48,000 nucleotides of DNA from Bacteroidales bacterium UBA4070 (GTDB lineage: Bacteria > Bacteroidota > Bacteroidia > Bacteroidales > VadinHA17). Positions 8,078 through 16,882 of the stretch are shown piece by piece. Position numbers and translations under genes: made by a program. Position 1 is the stretch's first letter. Each line of letters starts with the position of its first letter. The notes under the pieces are model-generated. The model was given only the letters and a program-made list of their open reading frames with translations, was not told the origin of the DNA and did not search any database. The stretch spans positions 1-48,000 of the forward strand of contig DFYY01000055.1 of assembly GCA_002383485.1 (NCBI GenBank), written 5' to 3'.

Positions 8078-9784
8078 ATGGAAAAAAGGTGGCTCTTGAA
8101 AGAGAGGGGCGACGAACATGTCGTCACGACCCTGGCGACAGAGATGGCGGTGCCTGCCGCTGTCGCCAACCTGATGGCGCAGCGGGGCATCACAACAAAA
8201 CGCCAGGCTGAAGAATTTTTTAATCCGTCACTGACTTCACTGCATGATCCTTTTCTGATGAAGGACATGAACCGGGCAGTGGACAGGGTCAGCACGGCCA
8301 TCGCGAGGAACGAAAAGATACTTGTTTACGGCGATTACGATGTTGACGGTACCACTTCTGTTGCAATGATCTATGGATTCCTGCGGGAGCGGCATTCCAG
8401 TCTCGATTACTATATTCCCGACAGGTACCATGAGGGGTATGGTCTCTCGCAGAAAGGCATTGATTATGCCGCCAATGGCAACTGCAGGCTGATTATCGCG
8501 CTCGATTGCGGGATCAAGGCTGCAGATAAGGTAAGGTATGCAAGGTCAAAGGGGATTGACATCATAATCTGTGATCATCATCTTCCGGGTGATGAGATAC
8601 CTGACGCCACGGCTGTGCTTGACCCGAAGCAACCTGATTGCAACTATCCCTATAAGGAGCTGTCAGGATGTGGTGTAGGATTCAAGCTGATGCAGGCTCT
8701 GTGCAAGGTTCAGAATATTCCCTTTGAGAAGATCATTCCCTATCTTGACCTGGTGGCAGTGAGCATCGGATCGGATATTGTGCCTATGACGGGCGAAAAC
8801 AGGGTGCTGGCCTATTTCGGACTGCAGCAGCTTAACGGGGCACCCCGCCTGGGATTTCAGAAGATTTTTGAAAAGGCTAAGATAAAGATGCCTCTGGCCA
8901 TTGAAGATGTCGTCTTTCGCATCGGCCCGCGTATAAATGCAGCCGGAAGGATGGAGTCGGGAAGCAAGGCGGTGGAACTGCTGGTCTCGCAGAATCCTCA
9001 GGAGGCGCTGACCATATGCGATGCCATTGACCTCAACAATGATGACCGCAGGAAAAAGGACAGTGAGATTACATCCGAAGCACGCCGCATGGTCAGTGAG
9101 GACAACCGGATGAGCAACGCCCGCACAACAGTGCTCTTCCAGCAGGGGTGGCACAAGGGGGTGATAGGTATTGTAGCCTCACGTCTGATAGAGACTTATT
9201 ACAGACCTACGGTGATCCTCACCGAGTCAAAGGACGGCTTTGCCACCGGCTCGGCACGCAGTGTCCCCGGCTATGATCTCTACCAGGCTATTGAATCATG
9301 TTCAGATCTGTTGGAGAGCTTCGGGGGACATATGTTTGCTGCCGGGCTGACACTGAAACAGGAAAACCTGCCCCGGTTCCGTGAGCGTTTTGAAAAGTTC
9401 GTGAGTGAGACAATACGGGAAGAGCACCTGGTGCCATCGGTGAATATTGACGGGGAGATACCCCTGGAAGATGTGACAATGGATCTGTATAAAAATCTCA
9501 GTCGTTTCCAGCCTTTCGGTCCGGAAAACACAGCTCCGGTGTTTGCATCGAGAAGGGTCAAGACTCTTGCCTGCCAGCCGGTAGGATCCAATGGCATGCA
9601 TCTCAAACTCACATTCGCACGTCAGAACGGCGAGCCTATAGGCGCCATAGCATTCGGACAGGCTGATATGATAGAGACCTTCCGCGACTCCGGAGGTATT
9701 GTTGATATCGCCTACTCAGTTGATCTGAATGAGTTCCGTGGCAAGACGTCAGTGCAGCTCAATATAAAGGATATCAAGGGATAG
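8078..9784 (+). CDS. recJ: Single-stranded-DNA-specific exonuclease RecJ
   Basis: This 568-residue DHH-family 5'-3' exonuclease acts in recombination and mismatch repair. Catalytic metal motifs are visible: VYGDYDVDGTTSVA (about 83-96), ALDCGIKA (about 141-148), ICDHHLP with the DHH triad at 166-168, and DIVPM near 230. The DHHA1 part carries FRIGPRINAAGRMESGSKAVELL and, farther on, GSARSVPGYDL and SFGGHMFAAGLTL. The C-terminal OB-fold region ends LNIKDIKG. Length is normal for Bacteroidetes RecJ. It is followed by the second copy of the interspersed hairpin element. Confidence 0.97.
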   Translation: MEKRWLLKERGDEHVVTTLATEMAVPAAVANLMAQRGITTKRQAEEFFNPSLTSLHDPFLMKDMNRAVDRVSTAIARNEKILVYGDYDVDGTTSVAMIYGFLRERHSSLDYYIPDRYHEGYGLSQKGIDYAANGNCRLIIALDCGIKAADKVRYARSKGIDIIICDHHLPGDEIPDATAVLDPKQPDCNYPYKELSGCGVGFKLMQALCKVQNIPFEKIIPYLDLVAVSIGSDIVPMTGENRVLAYFGLQQLNGAPRLGFQKIFEKAKIKMPLAIEDVVFRIGPRINAAGRMESGSKAVELLVSQNPQEALTICDAIDLNNDDRRKKDSEITSEARRMVSEDNRMSNARTTVLFQQGWHKGVIGIVASRLIETYYRPTVILTESKDGFATGSARSVPGYDLYQAIESCSDLLESFGGHMFAAGLTLKQENLPRFRERFEKFVSETIREEHLVPSVNIDGEIPLEDVTMDLYKNLSRFQPFGPENTAPVFASRRVKTLACQPVGSNGMHLKLTFARQNGEPIGAIAFGQADMIETFRDSGGIVDIAYSVDLNEFRGKTSVQLNIKDIKG

Positions 9785-9792
9785 AGGCGATA

Positions 9793-9807
9793 GGCAGTAG
9801 GCAATAG
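9793..9807 (+). repeat. Short interspersed motif GGCAGTAGGCAATAG
   Basis: The 15-base motif recurs on the minus strand at 16987-17001 with 14 of 15 identical positions. A related inverted pair (GCAATAGG / CCTATTGC) lies at 12854-12879. All sites are at gene ends. Confidence 0.5.
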
Positions 9808-9840
9808 TCAGATTATTAACAGTTTATTGCCAGCACTACT

Positions 9841-9919
9841 GCCTGCTGGCTTCCCTGCAATCTGGCCCCTTCGCTAAAATGACCCACCGGGTCATTTTTT
9901 CACGCTCGGTCCTCTGTTG
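9841..9919 (-). repeat. Interspersed hairpin element, copy B
   Basis: The hairpin AAAATGACCC (9876-9885) with GGGTCATTTT (9889-9898) has loop ACC and is followed by two further T on the plus strand. Flanks on both sides match copy A near the left end of the window in inverted orientation: 36 of 40 in the inner flank, 15 of 17 in the outer. The stem differs from copy A by paired changes (a T-A pair in A is a C-G pair here) and is shorter. It lies about 60-90 bases after the recJ stop and reads as an intrinsic terminator for recJ. Confidence 0.75.
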
Positions 9920-9937
9920 CTTTTTTCCCCGTTTCCC

Positions 9938-9968
9938 TTGATTTTCTCCACTCCCTGTCATAAATTTG
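9938..9968 (+). promoter_or_regulatory. Promoter of the barrel / helix-hairpin-helix gene pair
   Basis: TTG (9938-9940), 20-base spacer, then TAAATTTG (9961-9968), a full match to TAnnTTTG. The start codon lies 22 bases after the box. It directly follows the recJ terminator element. Confidence 0.55.
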
Positions 9969-9989
9969 AGACTGTAATTATGTCTCAAC

Positions 9990-10796
9990 ATGATGCTGCG
10001 GTGGAATGCGGTATTAGTGTCAGTTTTTGTTTTTGTCTCCTGGCTTTGGGGAGGTGAACCTTTATATGTGCCACACGGGGCTGACGCCATTGGAACAGCT
10101 TTTGCCGTTACCGCCTCACCCGGACATTGGAGCTGTTTCCATAACCAGGCCCTGATGACAGATGTTACATCGTCGGGCGTTTCTGCCTCCCTGGTGAACC
10201 GTTTCATGATTCCGGCATTGTCATCAAAGGCTGTCAGTGCTGTCATTGTCATGAAACCAACCCCTTTCGGACTTGTTGCATCGCATTACGGCAATGCCGA
10301 TTACTGCCGGATATTCACCGGGCTGGGCAGTGCTGTTCGAATTGCCAAAACAGTCTCGCTGGGCGTTCAGATTGACTATATTTCAGAACGCAGCATCGGT
10401 GAATACCGTGACTTGTCACATGTTACATTTGAAGCGGGCATGACATGCCTGATCTCCAAATCGCTGACCCTCGGGCTGCATATTTTCAATCCCGTTTCGC
10501 TGCTAAACACAATACCGTCATCAATAGAGGCAGGGCTTCATTGGCAACAGTCAGATGACCTCATGCTGGCGTTCGGAAGTTCAAAGGCAGGCAATGAACC
10601 TCTCTCGGTTCAGTGCGGCCTGAGCTGGAACGTGATGGACAGGCTCGTTTTACGGTCCGGCTACATGAGCTCACCCTCAGCCTTTGCCTTCGGTATGGGA
10701 TTCAGGTCAGGTCATCTGAAGAGTGATGCCGGATTTCTTCTCAACGGCGTGACAGGCGTGACATCCTCAATAACACTGACATGGACAATCAAATGA
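9990..10796 (+). CDS. Exported beta-barrel-like protein, partner of the HHH protein
   Basis: This 268-residue protein has an N-terminal hydrophobic signal (WNAVLVSVFVFVSWLWGGEP). The rest alternates short amphipathic strands and turns, much like PorV/PorQ- or FadL-type barrels of Bacteroidetes: IGTAFAVTASPGHWSCFHNQA, VSLGVQIDYISE, LTLGLHIFNPVSLL, LVLRSGYMSSPSAFAFGMGF and a final ITLTWTIK. The early GTAFAV...NQA region resembles the N-terminal plug/strand motif of that group. It is 70 bases upstream of a helix-hairpin-helix/barrel protein and likely in the same transcript. Function is unknown; an outer-membrane location is inferred. Confidence 0.68.
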   Translation: MMLRWNAVLVSVFVFVSWLWGGEPLYVPHGADAIGTAFAVTASPGHWSCFHNQALMTDVTSSGVSASLVNRFMIPALSSKAVSAVIVMKPTPFGLVASHYGNADYCRIFTGLGSAVRIAKTVSLGVQIDYISERSIGEYRDLSHVTFEAGMTCLISKSLTLGLHIFNPVSLLNTIPSSIEAGLHWQQSDDLMLAFGSSKAGNEPLSVQCGLSWNVMDRLVLRSGYMSSPSAFAFGMGFRSGHLKSDAGFLLNGVTGVTSSITLTWTIK

Positions 10797-10866
10797 CCTC
10801 GTTGAACCGATTATTTCTCAAGGGTTCGGGAGGTGTATCCGCCGGCGGGCATCCCCGGCTTTATTT

Positions 10867-12864
10867 ATGCAGAAAAGAAGGGGCTGTATCATGGGCAATC
10901 GTCTGATCCATATAACTGCCTGTACCGTCATAATCGGGTTGCTGCATCAGCTTCCGGCAGGATGCCAGGAACAGAATGAGGCAATCATGGAAGCTGCGGA
11001 AGAGATACTTGCCCTCTCCGATGAGGCGGATCTTTCGTCACTGCTTGAAGACCTGGCCGGCCTGAAGGAGTTGCCTGTGGATGTTAACAGCGGAGATGAA
11101 AAGGAGATATCACGGTTATTCTTTCTGACAGAATTCCAGGTTATGGTATTGGCTGATCACGTCAGGAAGAACGGGAGTGTTCAGACAATCTATGAGATTG
11201 CACTTCTTCCTGCGTTTGACCGAAGCACAGTCATGCTGATGGCACCGTATATTTCACTTAAGCCTGCAGGTGCCACAAAAGGGAGAAGCTACGGCCGCAC
11301 ACAGATAACCGTAACTGAATCGACCCGGTTCGGTGCTGCCTGTGACGGCAGTGACGGCATCCGGTCATTGCTGAAGCTGAAACATGAACACGGTCATATC
11401 AGCTTTGGCCTTACTGCAGAAAATGACCCCGGGGAAAAGTTCACATTTGAAAAGACTCCCGGCTGTGACTTCATCTCCGGCTACCTGGAGCTGGGCGGAA
11501 GAGGTATGATAAAAAGTGTGATAATCGGCGATTACAAACTGAGGCTGGGAGAGGGTCTGGCTTTTAATAGCAGCCAGTGGATGGGTTCATGGCTCAGTGC
11601 GCCGTCATTCATATCTGGCAGATCCTCTGCATCGGCGTACACATCCACTGAAGAGAACAACTTCCTTCGCGGAATAAGCCTTGTGCTGGGCAGCGGGAAT
11701 TGGGGTGCCTTAATCTTTTCATCCTTAAATAAGATCGATGCACGACTTGTTTTAAATGAAGACAGTCTGGCAACGGGTGTCGGCAATCTCATAGGGGGCG
11801 GCCTGCATACCACAGAATATCAGATTAATGCGCGAAACAGCCTCACTGAGACTGTGGCCGGCCTGCACCTTGCCGCAGGGTCGGAGCGGTTCCGGGGCGG
11901 GCTGACCGCTGCAGCAACATTTTTCTCATTGCCTTTCCTTTCTGACAAGACCAGGCCGGAGAACCTCCATGATTTTGAAGGAGACAGGCTGCTGAATTAT
12001 AGTGCTGACTTCAGGGCGGGAACGGGCCCGTTGCTTTTTTTTGCAGAGGCAGGTCTGAGTATTCCGGGTTCATGGGCAACCATCGCCGGTATCAGGGCCA
12101 AACCATCCGGAAGGGTCACCTTCAATCTGCTGGCCCGCTGTTTCTCTCCAGAGTACCATGCCTTTCATTATGGTGCCTATAAGGCCGGTTCGGGTGCAGG
12201 CAACGAGACCGGCCTCGCTGCATCATTGCACCTTGAGGCAGCACGGCATCTTTTTATCACTGCAGGAGCCGATGATTACATGATACCCGCGCCCCGATAC
12301 CGCTCTGCAGCTCTTTCTCATGGCGGCAGGATTGAGATAAAGTGTGAGTATCAGCCACGTGATGACATTTCTCTCAGGCTTTTATATACTTCCTCATCAC
12401 GTGAATATGACATCCCTTCCGTGACAGGCATGGCATCTTCCGTGAAGCAAACAAGGTATCAGGCGGGTTTGGTTTTAGACTGTGCACCGGCACCGGGCTT
12501 TCGTCTCACAACAAGGATATCCGGATCAATGATCTCCCCGTCACAGGAGAGGGGATATATGCTTTGTCAGGATTTGTCTCAATCATTTGGTAAGATTCCG
12601 CTTAGAATCTGGTTCAGGTATGCCCTCTGTTCAACCGGGGGGTGGGAGAGTCGACTCTATGCCTGGGAGAATGACCTGCTCTCTTCGTTCAGTGTACCTG
12701 CCCTCTACGGTGAGATGACCCGCTCTTTCATCATGGTCGCCTGGGAACCCACAGGTAATTTCGAGGCCAGGTTAAAGTATGCCTATACTGATACCCCCGG
12801 CGTTTTGAGGCAGGAGGTGCGGGCGCAGGTCAGGATCTTGCTTCAGGCAGCATGCAATAGGTAG
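10867..12864 (+). CDS. Helix-hairpin-helix domain protein with C-terminal outer-membrane barrel region
   Basis: This 665-residue protein starts with a signal sequence; Met9 (10891) is an alternative start. It is followed at about residues 45-135 by a region like the helix-hairpin-helix repeats of the large Bacteroidetes ComEA-like proteins: LEDLAGLKELPVDVNSGDEKEISRLFFLTEFQVMVLADHVRKNGSVQTIYEIALL. In this family HHH units pair as 'elements-of-neighbour' motifs around an FL..FQ core. From about residue 150 to the end it is strand-rich (LRLGEGLAFNSSQWMG, LIFSSLNKIDARL, ARCFSPEYHAFHYGAY, final VRAQVRILLQAACNR), as in an outer-membrane barrel. Length is normal for the group. DNA binding is suggested by the HHH fold but not shown. 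Confidence 0.75.
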   Translation: MQKRRGCIMGNRLIHITACTVIIGLLHQLPAGCQEQNEAIMEAAEEILALSDEADLSSLLEDLAGLKELPVDVNSGDEKEISRLFFLTEFQVMVLADHVRKNGSVQTIYEIALLPAFDRSTVMLMAPYISLKPAGATKGRSYGRTQITVTESTRFGAACDGSDGIRSLLKLKHEHGHISFGLTAENDPGEKFTFEKTPGCDFISGYLELGGRGMIKSVIIGDYKLRLGEGLAFNSSQWMGSWLSAPSFISGRSSASAYTSTEENNFLRGISLVLGSGNWGALIFSSLNKIDARLVLNEDSLATGVGNLIGGGLHTTEYQINARNSLTETVAGLHLAAGSERFRGGLTAAATFFSLPFLSDKTRPENLHDFEGDRLLNYSADFRAGTGPLLFFAEAGLSIPGSWATIAGIRAKPSGRVTFNLLARCFSPEYHAFHYGAYKAGSGAGNETGLAASLHLEAARHLFITAGADDYMIPAPRYRSAALSHGGRIEIKCEYQPRDDISLRLLYTSSSREYDIPSVTGMASSVKQTRYQAGLVLDCAPAPGFRLTTRISGSMISPSQERGYMLCQDLSQSFGKIPLRIWFRYALCSTGGWESRLYAWENDLLSSFSVPALYGEMTRSFIMVAWEPTGNFEARLKYAYTDTPGVLRQEVRAQVRILLQAACNR

Positions 12865-12879
12865 CAACATGCCTATTGC
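12854..12879. terminator. Hairpin between convergent genes
   Basis: GCAATAGG (12854-12861) pairs with CCTATTGC (12872-12879) around a 10-base loop. It overlaps the stop codon of the HHH gene and fills the 22-base gap before the end of purE. No T-run follows, so termination is only suggested. Confidence 0.35.
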
Positions 12880-12886
12880 CTGAAAA

Positions 12887-13393
12887 TCAGTTTGTCCTGT
12901 GCTTAAACCGCACGGCTCCCAGCTCTTCGTTTGCCTTTACGATCTTCTCCTTCAGGCTCTCCTTGTAGGCGATGAGCTTCTCCATGACGGCCGGGTCACC
13001 GGTGGCGATCATCTGAGCAGCCAGGATGCCTGCGTTCAGGGCTCCGTCGATTGCAACTGTGGCCACCGGTATTCCGGGAGGCATCTGAACTATGGCCAGC
13101 AAGGCATCCATGCCGTCGAGGGAGGCTTTTACCGGCACTCCGATTACCGGCACCGGAGTCATCGCTGCAATAACTCCCGGAAGATGTGCTGCCATGCCTG
13201 CACCGGCAATAATGACCTTAACTCCCCGGCCTGCCGCACCTCTGGCAAACTTTTCAACCGCCTCGGGGGTACGGTGTGCAGAGAGCGCATTAATCTCAAA
13301 GGGGATACCTACACTGTCAAGAAACTCTGCCGCCTTCTCCATGACCTTCAGGTCGGAGACACTGCCCATAATGATGCTGACTACCGGATTCAT
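12887..13393 (-). CDS. purE: N5-carboxyaminoimidazole ribonucleotide mutase
   Basis: This 168-residue class I PurE isomerises N5-CAIR to CAIR in purine biosynthesis. Substrate-binding motifs are GSVSDLKVM (10-18), the SAHRTP loop (38-43) and GAGMAAHLPGVIAA (about 64-77). VPVKASLDGMDALLAIVQMPPGIPVATVAI is a typical core, and length is normal. No purK lies next to it. A TATTTTTG box on the minus strand (13427-13434) is a likely promoter element. The gene is divergent from hpt. Confidence 0.96.
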   Translation of the reverse strand: MNPVVSIIMGSVSDLKVMEKAAEFLDSVGIPFEINALSAHRTPEAVEKFARGAAGRGVKVIIAGAGMAAHLPGVIAAMTPVPVIGVPVKASLDGMDALLAIVQMPPGIPVATVAIDGALNAGILAAQMIATGDPAVMEKLIAYKESLKEKIVKANEELGAVRFKHRTN

Positions 13394-13426
13394 ATGCTCT
13401 TTTTTAATGATACCTCATTGCCGGAG

Positions 13427-13434
13427 CAAAAATA
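13427..13434 (-). promoter_or_regulatory. Possible purE -7 box
   Basis: On the minus strand TATTTTTG fits TAnnTTTG 33 bases before the purE start. No clear -33 element is seen. The same 82-base interval must also hold the hpt promoter. Confidence 0.35.
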
Positions 13435-13475
13435 AGCTTTAAATTTATAATTTAGCGGCATCAACCACCTCAACC

Positions 13476-14012
13476 ATGAACGAGATCAAAGTACTGGACA
13501 GAGAGTTCTCGGTGTACATCACCGAAGATGAGATACAGAGCCGTGTAACGGCCCTTGCGGAAAAGATCAGTGAGGACCTCAAAGGTCAGGACGTCCTCTT
13601 CTTCGGCGTCCTGAACGGAGTCTTCCTCTTCGCTGCCGACATATTCCGGCAGATAAACCTCGATTGCCAGGTCTCTTTCATAAAACTGGCATCATATGAC
13701 GGGACTTCCAGCACCGGCAAGATCAAGGAGCTTATCGGATGGAATGAGGATATAACCGGCAAGACGGTTGTGGTCCTCGAGGATATTGTTGATACCGGTG
13801 CCACACTGGAGCGGGTCATCGGCGAACTGAAGCTGAGAAAGGCAGCTGATATAAAGATCTGCACCCTGCTTTTCAAGCCGGAAGCCTATACGAGAGATAT
13901 TCCGATAGACTACATCGGCTTTGAAATCCCGAATAACTTCGTGGTGGGATACGGCCTTGACTATGACGGCTATGGCCGCAACCTGAAGGCGATTTACAAA
14001 CTAACAAAATAA
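13476..14012 (+). CDS. hpt: Hypoxanthine phosphoribosyltransferase
   Basis: This 178-residue enzyme converts hypoxanthine (and guanine) plus PRPP to the nucleotide in purine salvage. The PRPP-binding motif VVVLEDIVDTGATL is at about 98-111. The family's FFGVLNGVFLFAADI and FIKLASYDGTSSTG loops are present. The C-terminal PIDYIGFEIPNNFVVGYGLDYDGYGRNL is diagnostic. It opens the cluster hpt-adk-obgE-PAP2-plsC on the plus strand; adk follows after 10 bases. Pairing with adenylate kinase fits a purine-nucleotide theme. Confidence 0.95.
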   Translation: MNEIKVLDREFSVYITEDEIQSRVTALAEKISEDLKGQDVLFFGVLNGVFLFAADIFRQINLDCQVSFIKLASYDGTSSTGKIKELIGWNEDITGKTVVVLEDIVDTGATLERVIGELKLRKAADIKICTLLFKPEAYTRDIPIDYIGFEIPNNFVVGYGLDYDGYGRNLKAIYKLTK

Positions 14013-14022
14013 CATTCTCTAA

Positions 14023-14598
14023 ATGGTAAATATTCTTATGTTCGGCCCTCCCGGTTCAGGGAAGGGAACACAATCGGTAACCCTGGCCGGGAAATATAAC
14101 TTCCTTCATCTCTCAACAGGTGACATGCTCAGGGCGGAGCTGGCTGCAGGCACTCCGCTGGGAAAGAAAATGGAGGCTATAATGGCAGCAGGAGAGCTGG
14201 TTCCTGATGATGTGGTGATTGCAATGATTGCACAGAAGATTGACTCCACCACCGGAAAGGCAGGCTTCATCTTTGACGGATTCCCGCGAACTGTGGAACA
14301 GGCTGAAGCCCTTCAGTCAATGCTTCAGGAAAGAGGAATGGCAATTGACCTGATGCTCGTCCTGGAGGTGAATGATGCCGAGCTGATGGATCGCATGAAG
14401 AAGCGTGCACTTGTCTCGGGCAGAGCTGACGATGCTGATGAGGCAATCATCAACAACCGCATTGCCGTTTACCGGGCAAAAACAGAACCTGTAATTGAAT
14501 TCGGAAGAAAGGCCGGCGTATCCAGAAGCGTCGACGGCGTCGGATCCATTGATGATATCTTCGGCAGGCTCTGCAAAGAGATAGAAACAGTGATTTAG
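14023..14598 (+). CDS. adk: Adenylate kinase (short form)
   Basis: This 191-residue kinase interconverts ATP + AMP and 2 ADP. The Walker A motif GPPGSGKGT is at about 8-16. The AMP-binding segment HLSTGDMLRAELAAGTPLGKKM and the FDGFPRTVEQAEAL motif follow. The LID is very short (RALVSGRADDADEAIINNRIAVY), with no four-cysteine zinc site, so this is the short form. It begins 10 bases after hpt and ends 3 bases before obgE. Confidence 0.96.
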   Translation: MVNILMFGPPGSGKGTQSVTLAGKYNFLHLSTGDMLRAELAAGTPLGKKMEAIMAAGELVPDDVVIAMIAQKIDSTTGKAGFIFDGFPRTVEQAEALQSMLQERGMAIDLMLVLEVNDAELMDRMKKRALVSGRADDADEAIINNRIAVYRAKTEPVIEFGRKAGVSRSVDGVGSIDDIFGRLCKEIETVI

Positions 14599-14601
14599 CT
14601 G

Positions 14602-15594
14602 ATGGGTGACACTAACTTCGTAGATTACGTAAAGATCTTTTGCCGCTCTGGCAAGGGAGGCCCGGGTTCAGCACATCTGCGGCACGAAAAATCCAATCCC
14701 AGAGGCGGCCCTGACGGCGGCGACGGCGGCAGGGGAGGCAACGTAATCCTGCGTGGCAATCCTCAGCTATGGACCCTGCTCCATCTGAAGTTCACTAAAC
14801 ACCTCTTCGCCGGTCACGGCGGATCAGGATCATCAAATCAAAAGACAGGCGCTGACGGGGAGGATATATATATCGATGTCCCGCTCGGAACAGTGGTAAG
14901 AGAGGCAGAAACAGAGAAATTCATCCTTGAGATCACACACGAAGGCGAAGAGAAGATTCTTGTAAAAGGCGGTCGCGGAGGGCTGGGCAACACCCACTTC
15001 AAGTCGGCCACTTTCCAGACACCCCGTTTCGCACAGCCAGGTGAACCTGCTATAGAGGGATGGTTCATCCTCGAACTGAAAGTTCTGGCTGATGTCGGAC
15101 TGGTGGGATTCCCCAATGCGGGAAAATCAACGCTGCTGTCAGTGGTGAGCGCCGCAAAACCCAAGATAGACAACTACCCGTTTACCACCCTGACTCCCAA
15201 TCTGGGCATAGTAAGCTACCGCGACGACAAATCGTTTGTGATGGCTGACATCCCGGGAATCATCGAAGGTGCAGCCGAGGGAAAAGGACTGGGACACAGG
15301 TTTCTGAGGCACATTGAGCGCAACTCCGTGTTGCTTTTCATGGTTCCTGCCGACACCGGTGACATTAAGAAGGAGTACAGCATCCTGGTTGAGGAACTCA
15401 GGAAATACAATCCGGAGCTACTTGATAAGCAACGTGTTATGGCTATATCCAAATCCGATTTGCTGGATCAGGAGCTTATTGATGAGATGCGCCCGCTGCT
15501 TCCTGATGACATACCGGCGGTATTCATATCCTCCGTGACAGGCGCGGGCATAAAGGCTCTCAAGGACATACTCTGGCGGGCAATAAACGGCTGA
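14602..15594 (+). CDS. obgE: Obg family GTPase
   Basis: This 330-residue GTPase is involved in 50S ribosome assembly and stress control. The N-terminal glycine-rich Obg domain spans about 1-158 (SNPRGGPDGGDGGRGGNVIL, GHGGSGSSNQKTGADGEDI). The G domain follows: G1 GFPNAGKST (169-177), G2 region YPFTTLTPNLG, G3 DIPG (about 216-219) with EGAAEGKGLGHRFLRHIER, and G4-like SKSD. No C-terminal OCT domain is seen, and length fits the short form common in this phylum. It is 3 bases from adk and 2 from the next gene. Confidence 0.97.
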   Translation: MGDTNFVDYVKIFCRSGKGGPGSAHLRHEKSNPRGGPDGGDGGRGGNVILRGNPQLWTLLHLKFTKHLFAGHGGSGSSNQKTGADGEDIYIDVPLGTVVREAETEKFILEITHEGEEKILVKGGRGGLGNTHFKSATFQTPRFAQPGEPAIEGWFILELKVLADVGLVGFPNAGKSTLLSVVSAAKPKIDNYPFTTLTPNLGIVSYRDDKSFVMADIPGIIEGAAEGKGLGHRFLRHIERNSVLLFMVPADTGDIKKEYSILVEELRKYNPELLDKQRVMAISKSDLLDQELIDEMRPLLPDDIPAVFISSVTGAGIKALKDILWRAING

Positions 15595-15596
15595 CC

Positions 15597-16145
15597 ATGA
15601 TTGAACTGGACCGGAGCATATTCCTGTTTCTGAATTCGCTGCACACTCCATTCATGGATGAGGTGATGCGGGTTCTGAGCATGAAGCTGGTATGGGTTCC
15701 GTGGTATCTTTTTATCATCTGGATTCTTGCTGCCAGATACGGCAAACGCGTCTGGATTCCCCTTGTGCTTGTCCCGGTACTGATACTGATCACTGACCAG
15801 GGCTCCAACCTGCTTAAGAACTTGTTTGAGCGGCCCCGGCCCTGTCATGAACCATCCCTCGCCGGAATGGTTCATACTGTAAGAGGTCATTGCGGTGGCA
15901 TGTACGGTTTTGTTTCCGCTCATGCATCTAACTCCTTCGGTATTGCCGCTTTCACAGCGCCGCTTATACGTAGAAAATGGTACACCTGGCTGGCAATTAT
16001 CTGGGGTGTTCTCGTATCCTATTCAAGGATATACCTGGGAGTACATTACCCGGGGGATGTGGCCGGCGGAGCACTGCTTGGCATCGCAGCCGGTACCGGT
16101 CTGGCATGGCTGGCAATAAAAATCGTTAAAAGCATAAAGCAATGA
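15597..16145 (+). CDS. PAP2-family membrane phosphatase
   Basis: This 182-residue integral membrane protein has the three PAP2 phosphatase motifs: K..N..LFERPRP (Lys74-Pro82), a middle motif SAHASNSFG (about 107-115) in place of the usual PSGH, and SRIYLGVHYPGDV with His150 and Asp153. Hydrophobic helices lie around 31-47, 53-68, 112-122, 129-142 and 155-178. Substrates in the family include lipid phosphates such as phosphatidate, undecaprenyl pyrophosphate and lipid A phosphate; the true one cannot be read here. It overlaps plsC by 4 bases (ATGA), which points to phospholipid or envelope metabolism. Confidence 0.88.
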   Translation: MIELDRSIFLFLNSLHTPFMDEVMRVLSMKLVWVPWYLFIIWILAARYGKRVWIPLVLVPVLILITDQGSNLLKNLFERPRPCHEPSLAGMVHTVRGHCGGMYGFVSAHASNSFGIAAFTAPLIRRKWYTWLAIIWGVLVSYSRIYLGVHYPGDVAGGALLGIAAGTGLAWLAIKIVKSIKQ

Positions 16146-16882
16146 ATATAATCAAGTCACTGTGGGTATGGGTTTCGAGCATCACCTTCATCCTGCTCGC
16201 CTTCCCGGTTGCACTGATACTCTGGTTGCTGGCACTTGCCTTTGACAGCCGCAGGCTGATGAACAACCGGTGGATGGTCATCCAGGGCATCGTGCTGACA
16301 AAGATGAGCCCATTCTGGAAAGTCATTGTGGATGGACGGGAAAAGATAGATCATAAACAGGCATATATCATTATCCCCAATCACCAGTCGCTTCTCGACA
16401 TTGTCTTTTTCAACATGCTCCGCCACCGCCTGAGATGGGTTTCCAAGAAGGAGATCTTCCGTGTGCCGCTTGTTGGTTGGGAGATGCGGATGGTAAAATA
16501 CATAGAGTTGATCAGGGGCAACAAAACCAGCGTCATGAAAATGATGGAAAAGTGCGTTGAGTCATTGCATGAAGGGATCTCCATTGTGATATTCCCTGAA
16601 GGAACCAGGTCACTTACCGGGGCCATTGGCAAGTTCAAAAGCGGGGCATTTCAGATTGCAGTGAAGACTGACAAACCGTTGCTGCCTGTCCTTATTGACG
16701 GCACGGGTGAAATCATGCCCAAGAAGGGGGGCATCATCTTCCGGAACCGAAGGGTGGTAAGAATACGTGTGCTTGATCCCATTTTCCCGGGGCAGTTCGG
16801 GACAGGTGATCCGGAGCAACTGGCCGACAGCGTGCAGGCCCAGATGGTCACGGCAATGGATCAGCTGCGCAGCGGGCAGTAG
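16142..16882 (+). CDS. 1-acyl-sn-glycerol-3-phosphate acyltransferase-like protein
   Basis: This 246-residue PlsC-family protein would acylate lysophosphatidate at the inner membrane. The N-terminus has a long hydrophobic helix (about 11-35). The catalytic NHxxxxD motif is NHQSLLD (80-86), followed by KKEIFRVPLVGWEMRM. The substrate-binding motif is FPEGTRS (151-157), then GKFKSGAFQIAV and LPVLIDGTGEIMP. It is translationally coupled to the PAP2 phosphatase gene. A different acyl acceptor, such as a lysophospholipid or lipid A precursor, cannot be excluded. Confidence 0.9.
   Translation: MNIIKSLWVWVSSITFILLAFPVALILWLLALAFDSRRLMNNRWMVIQGIVLTKMSPFWKVIVDGREKIDHKQAYIIIPNHQSLLDIVFFNMLRHRLRWVSKKEIFRVPLVGWEMRMVKYIELIRGNKTSVMKMMEKCVESLHEGISIVIFPEGTRSLTGAIGKFKSGAFQIAVKTDKPLLPVLIDGTGEIMPKKGGIIFRNRRVVRIRVLDPIFPGQFGTGDPEQLADSVQAQMVTAMDQLRSGQ

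Noticed and set aside
8663..9154. Open frame of 163 codons on the minus strand
   Set aside because: It is antisense to recJ and has no promoter or recognisable domain.
12899..13435. Open frame of 178 codons on the plus strand opposite purE
   Set aside because: It mirrors purE; composition is atypical (many Cys and His) and it contains no recognisable fold.
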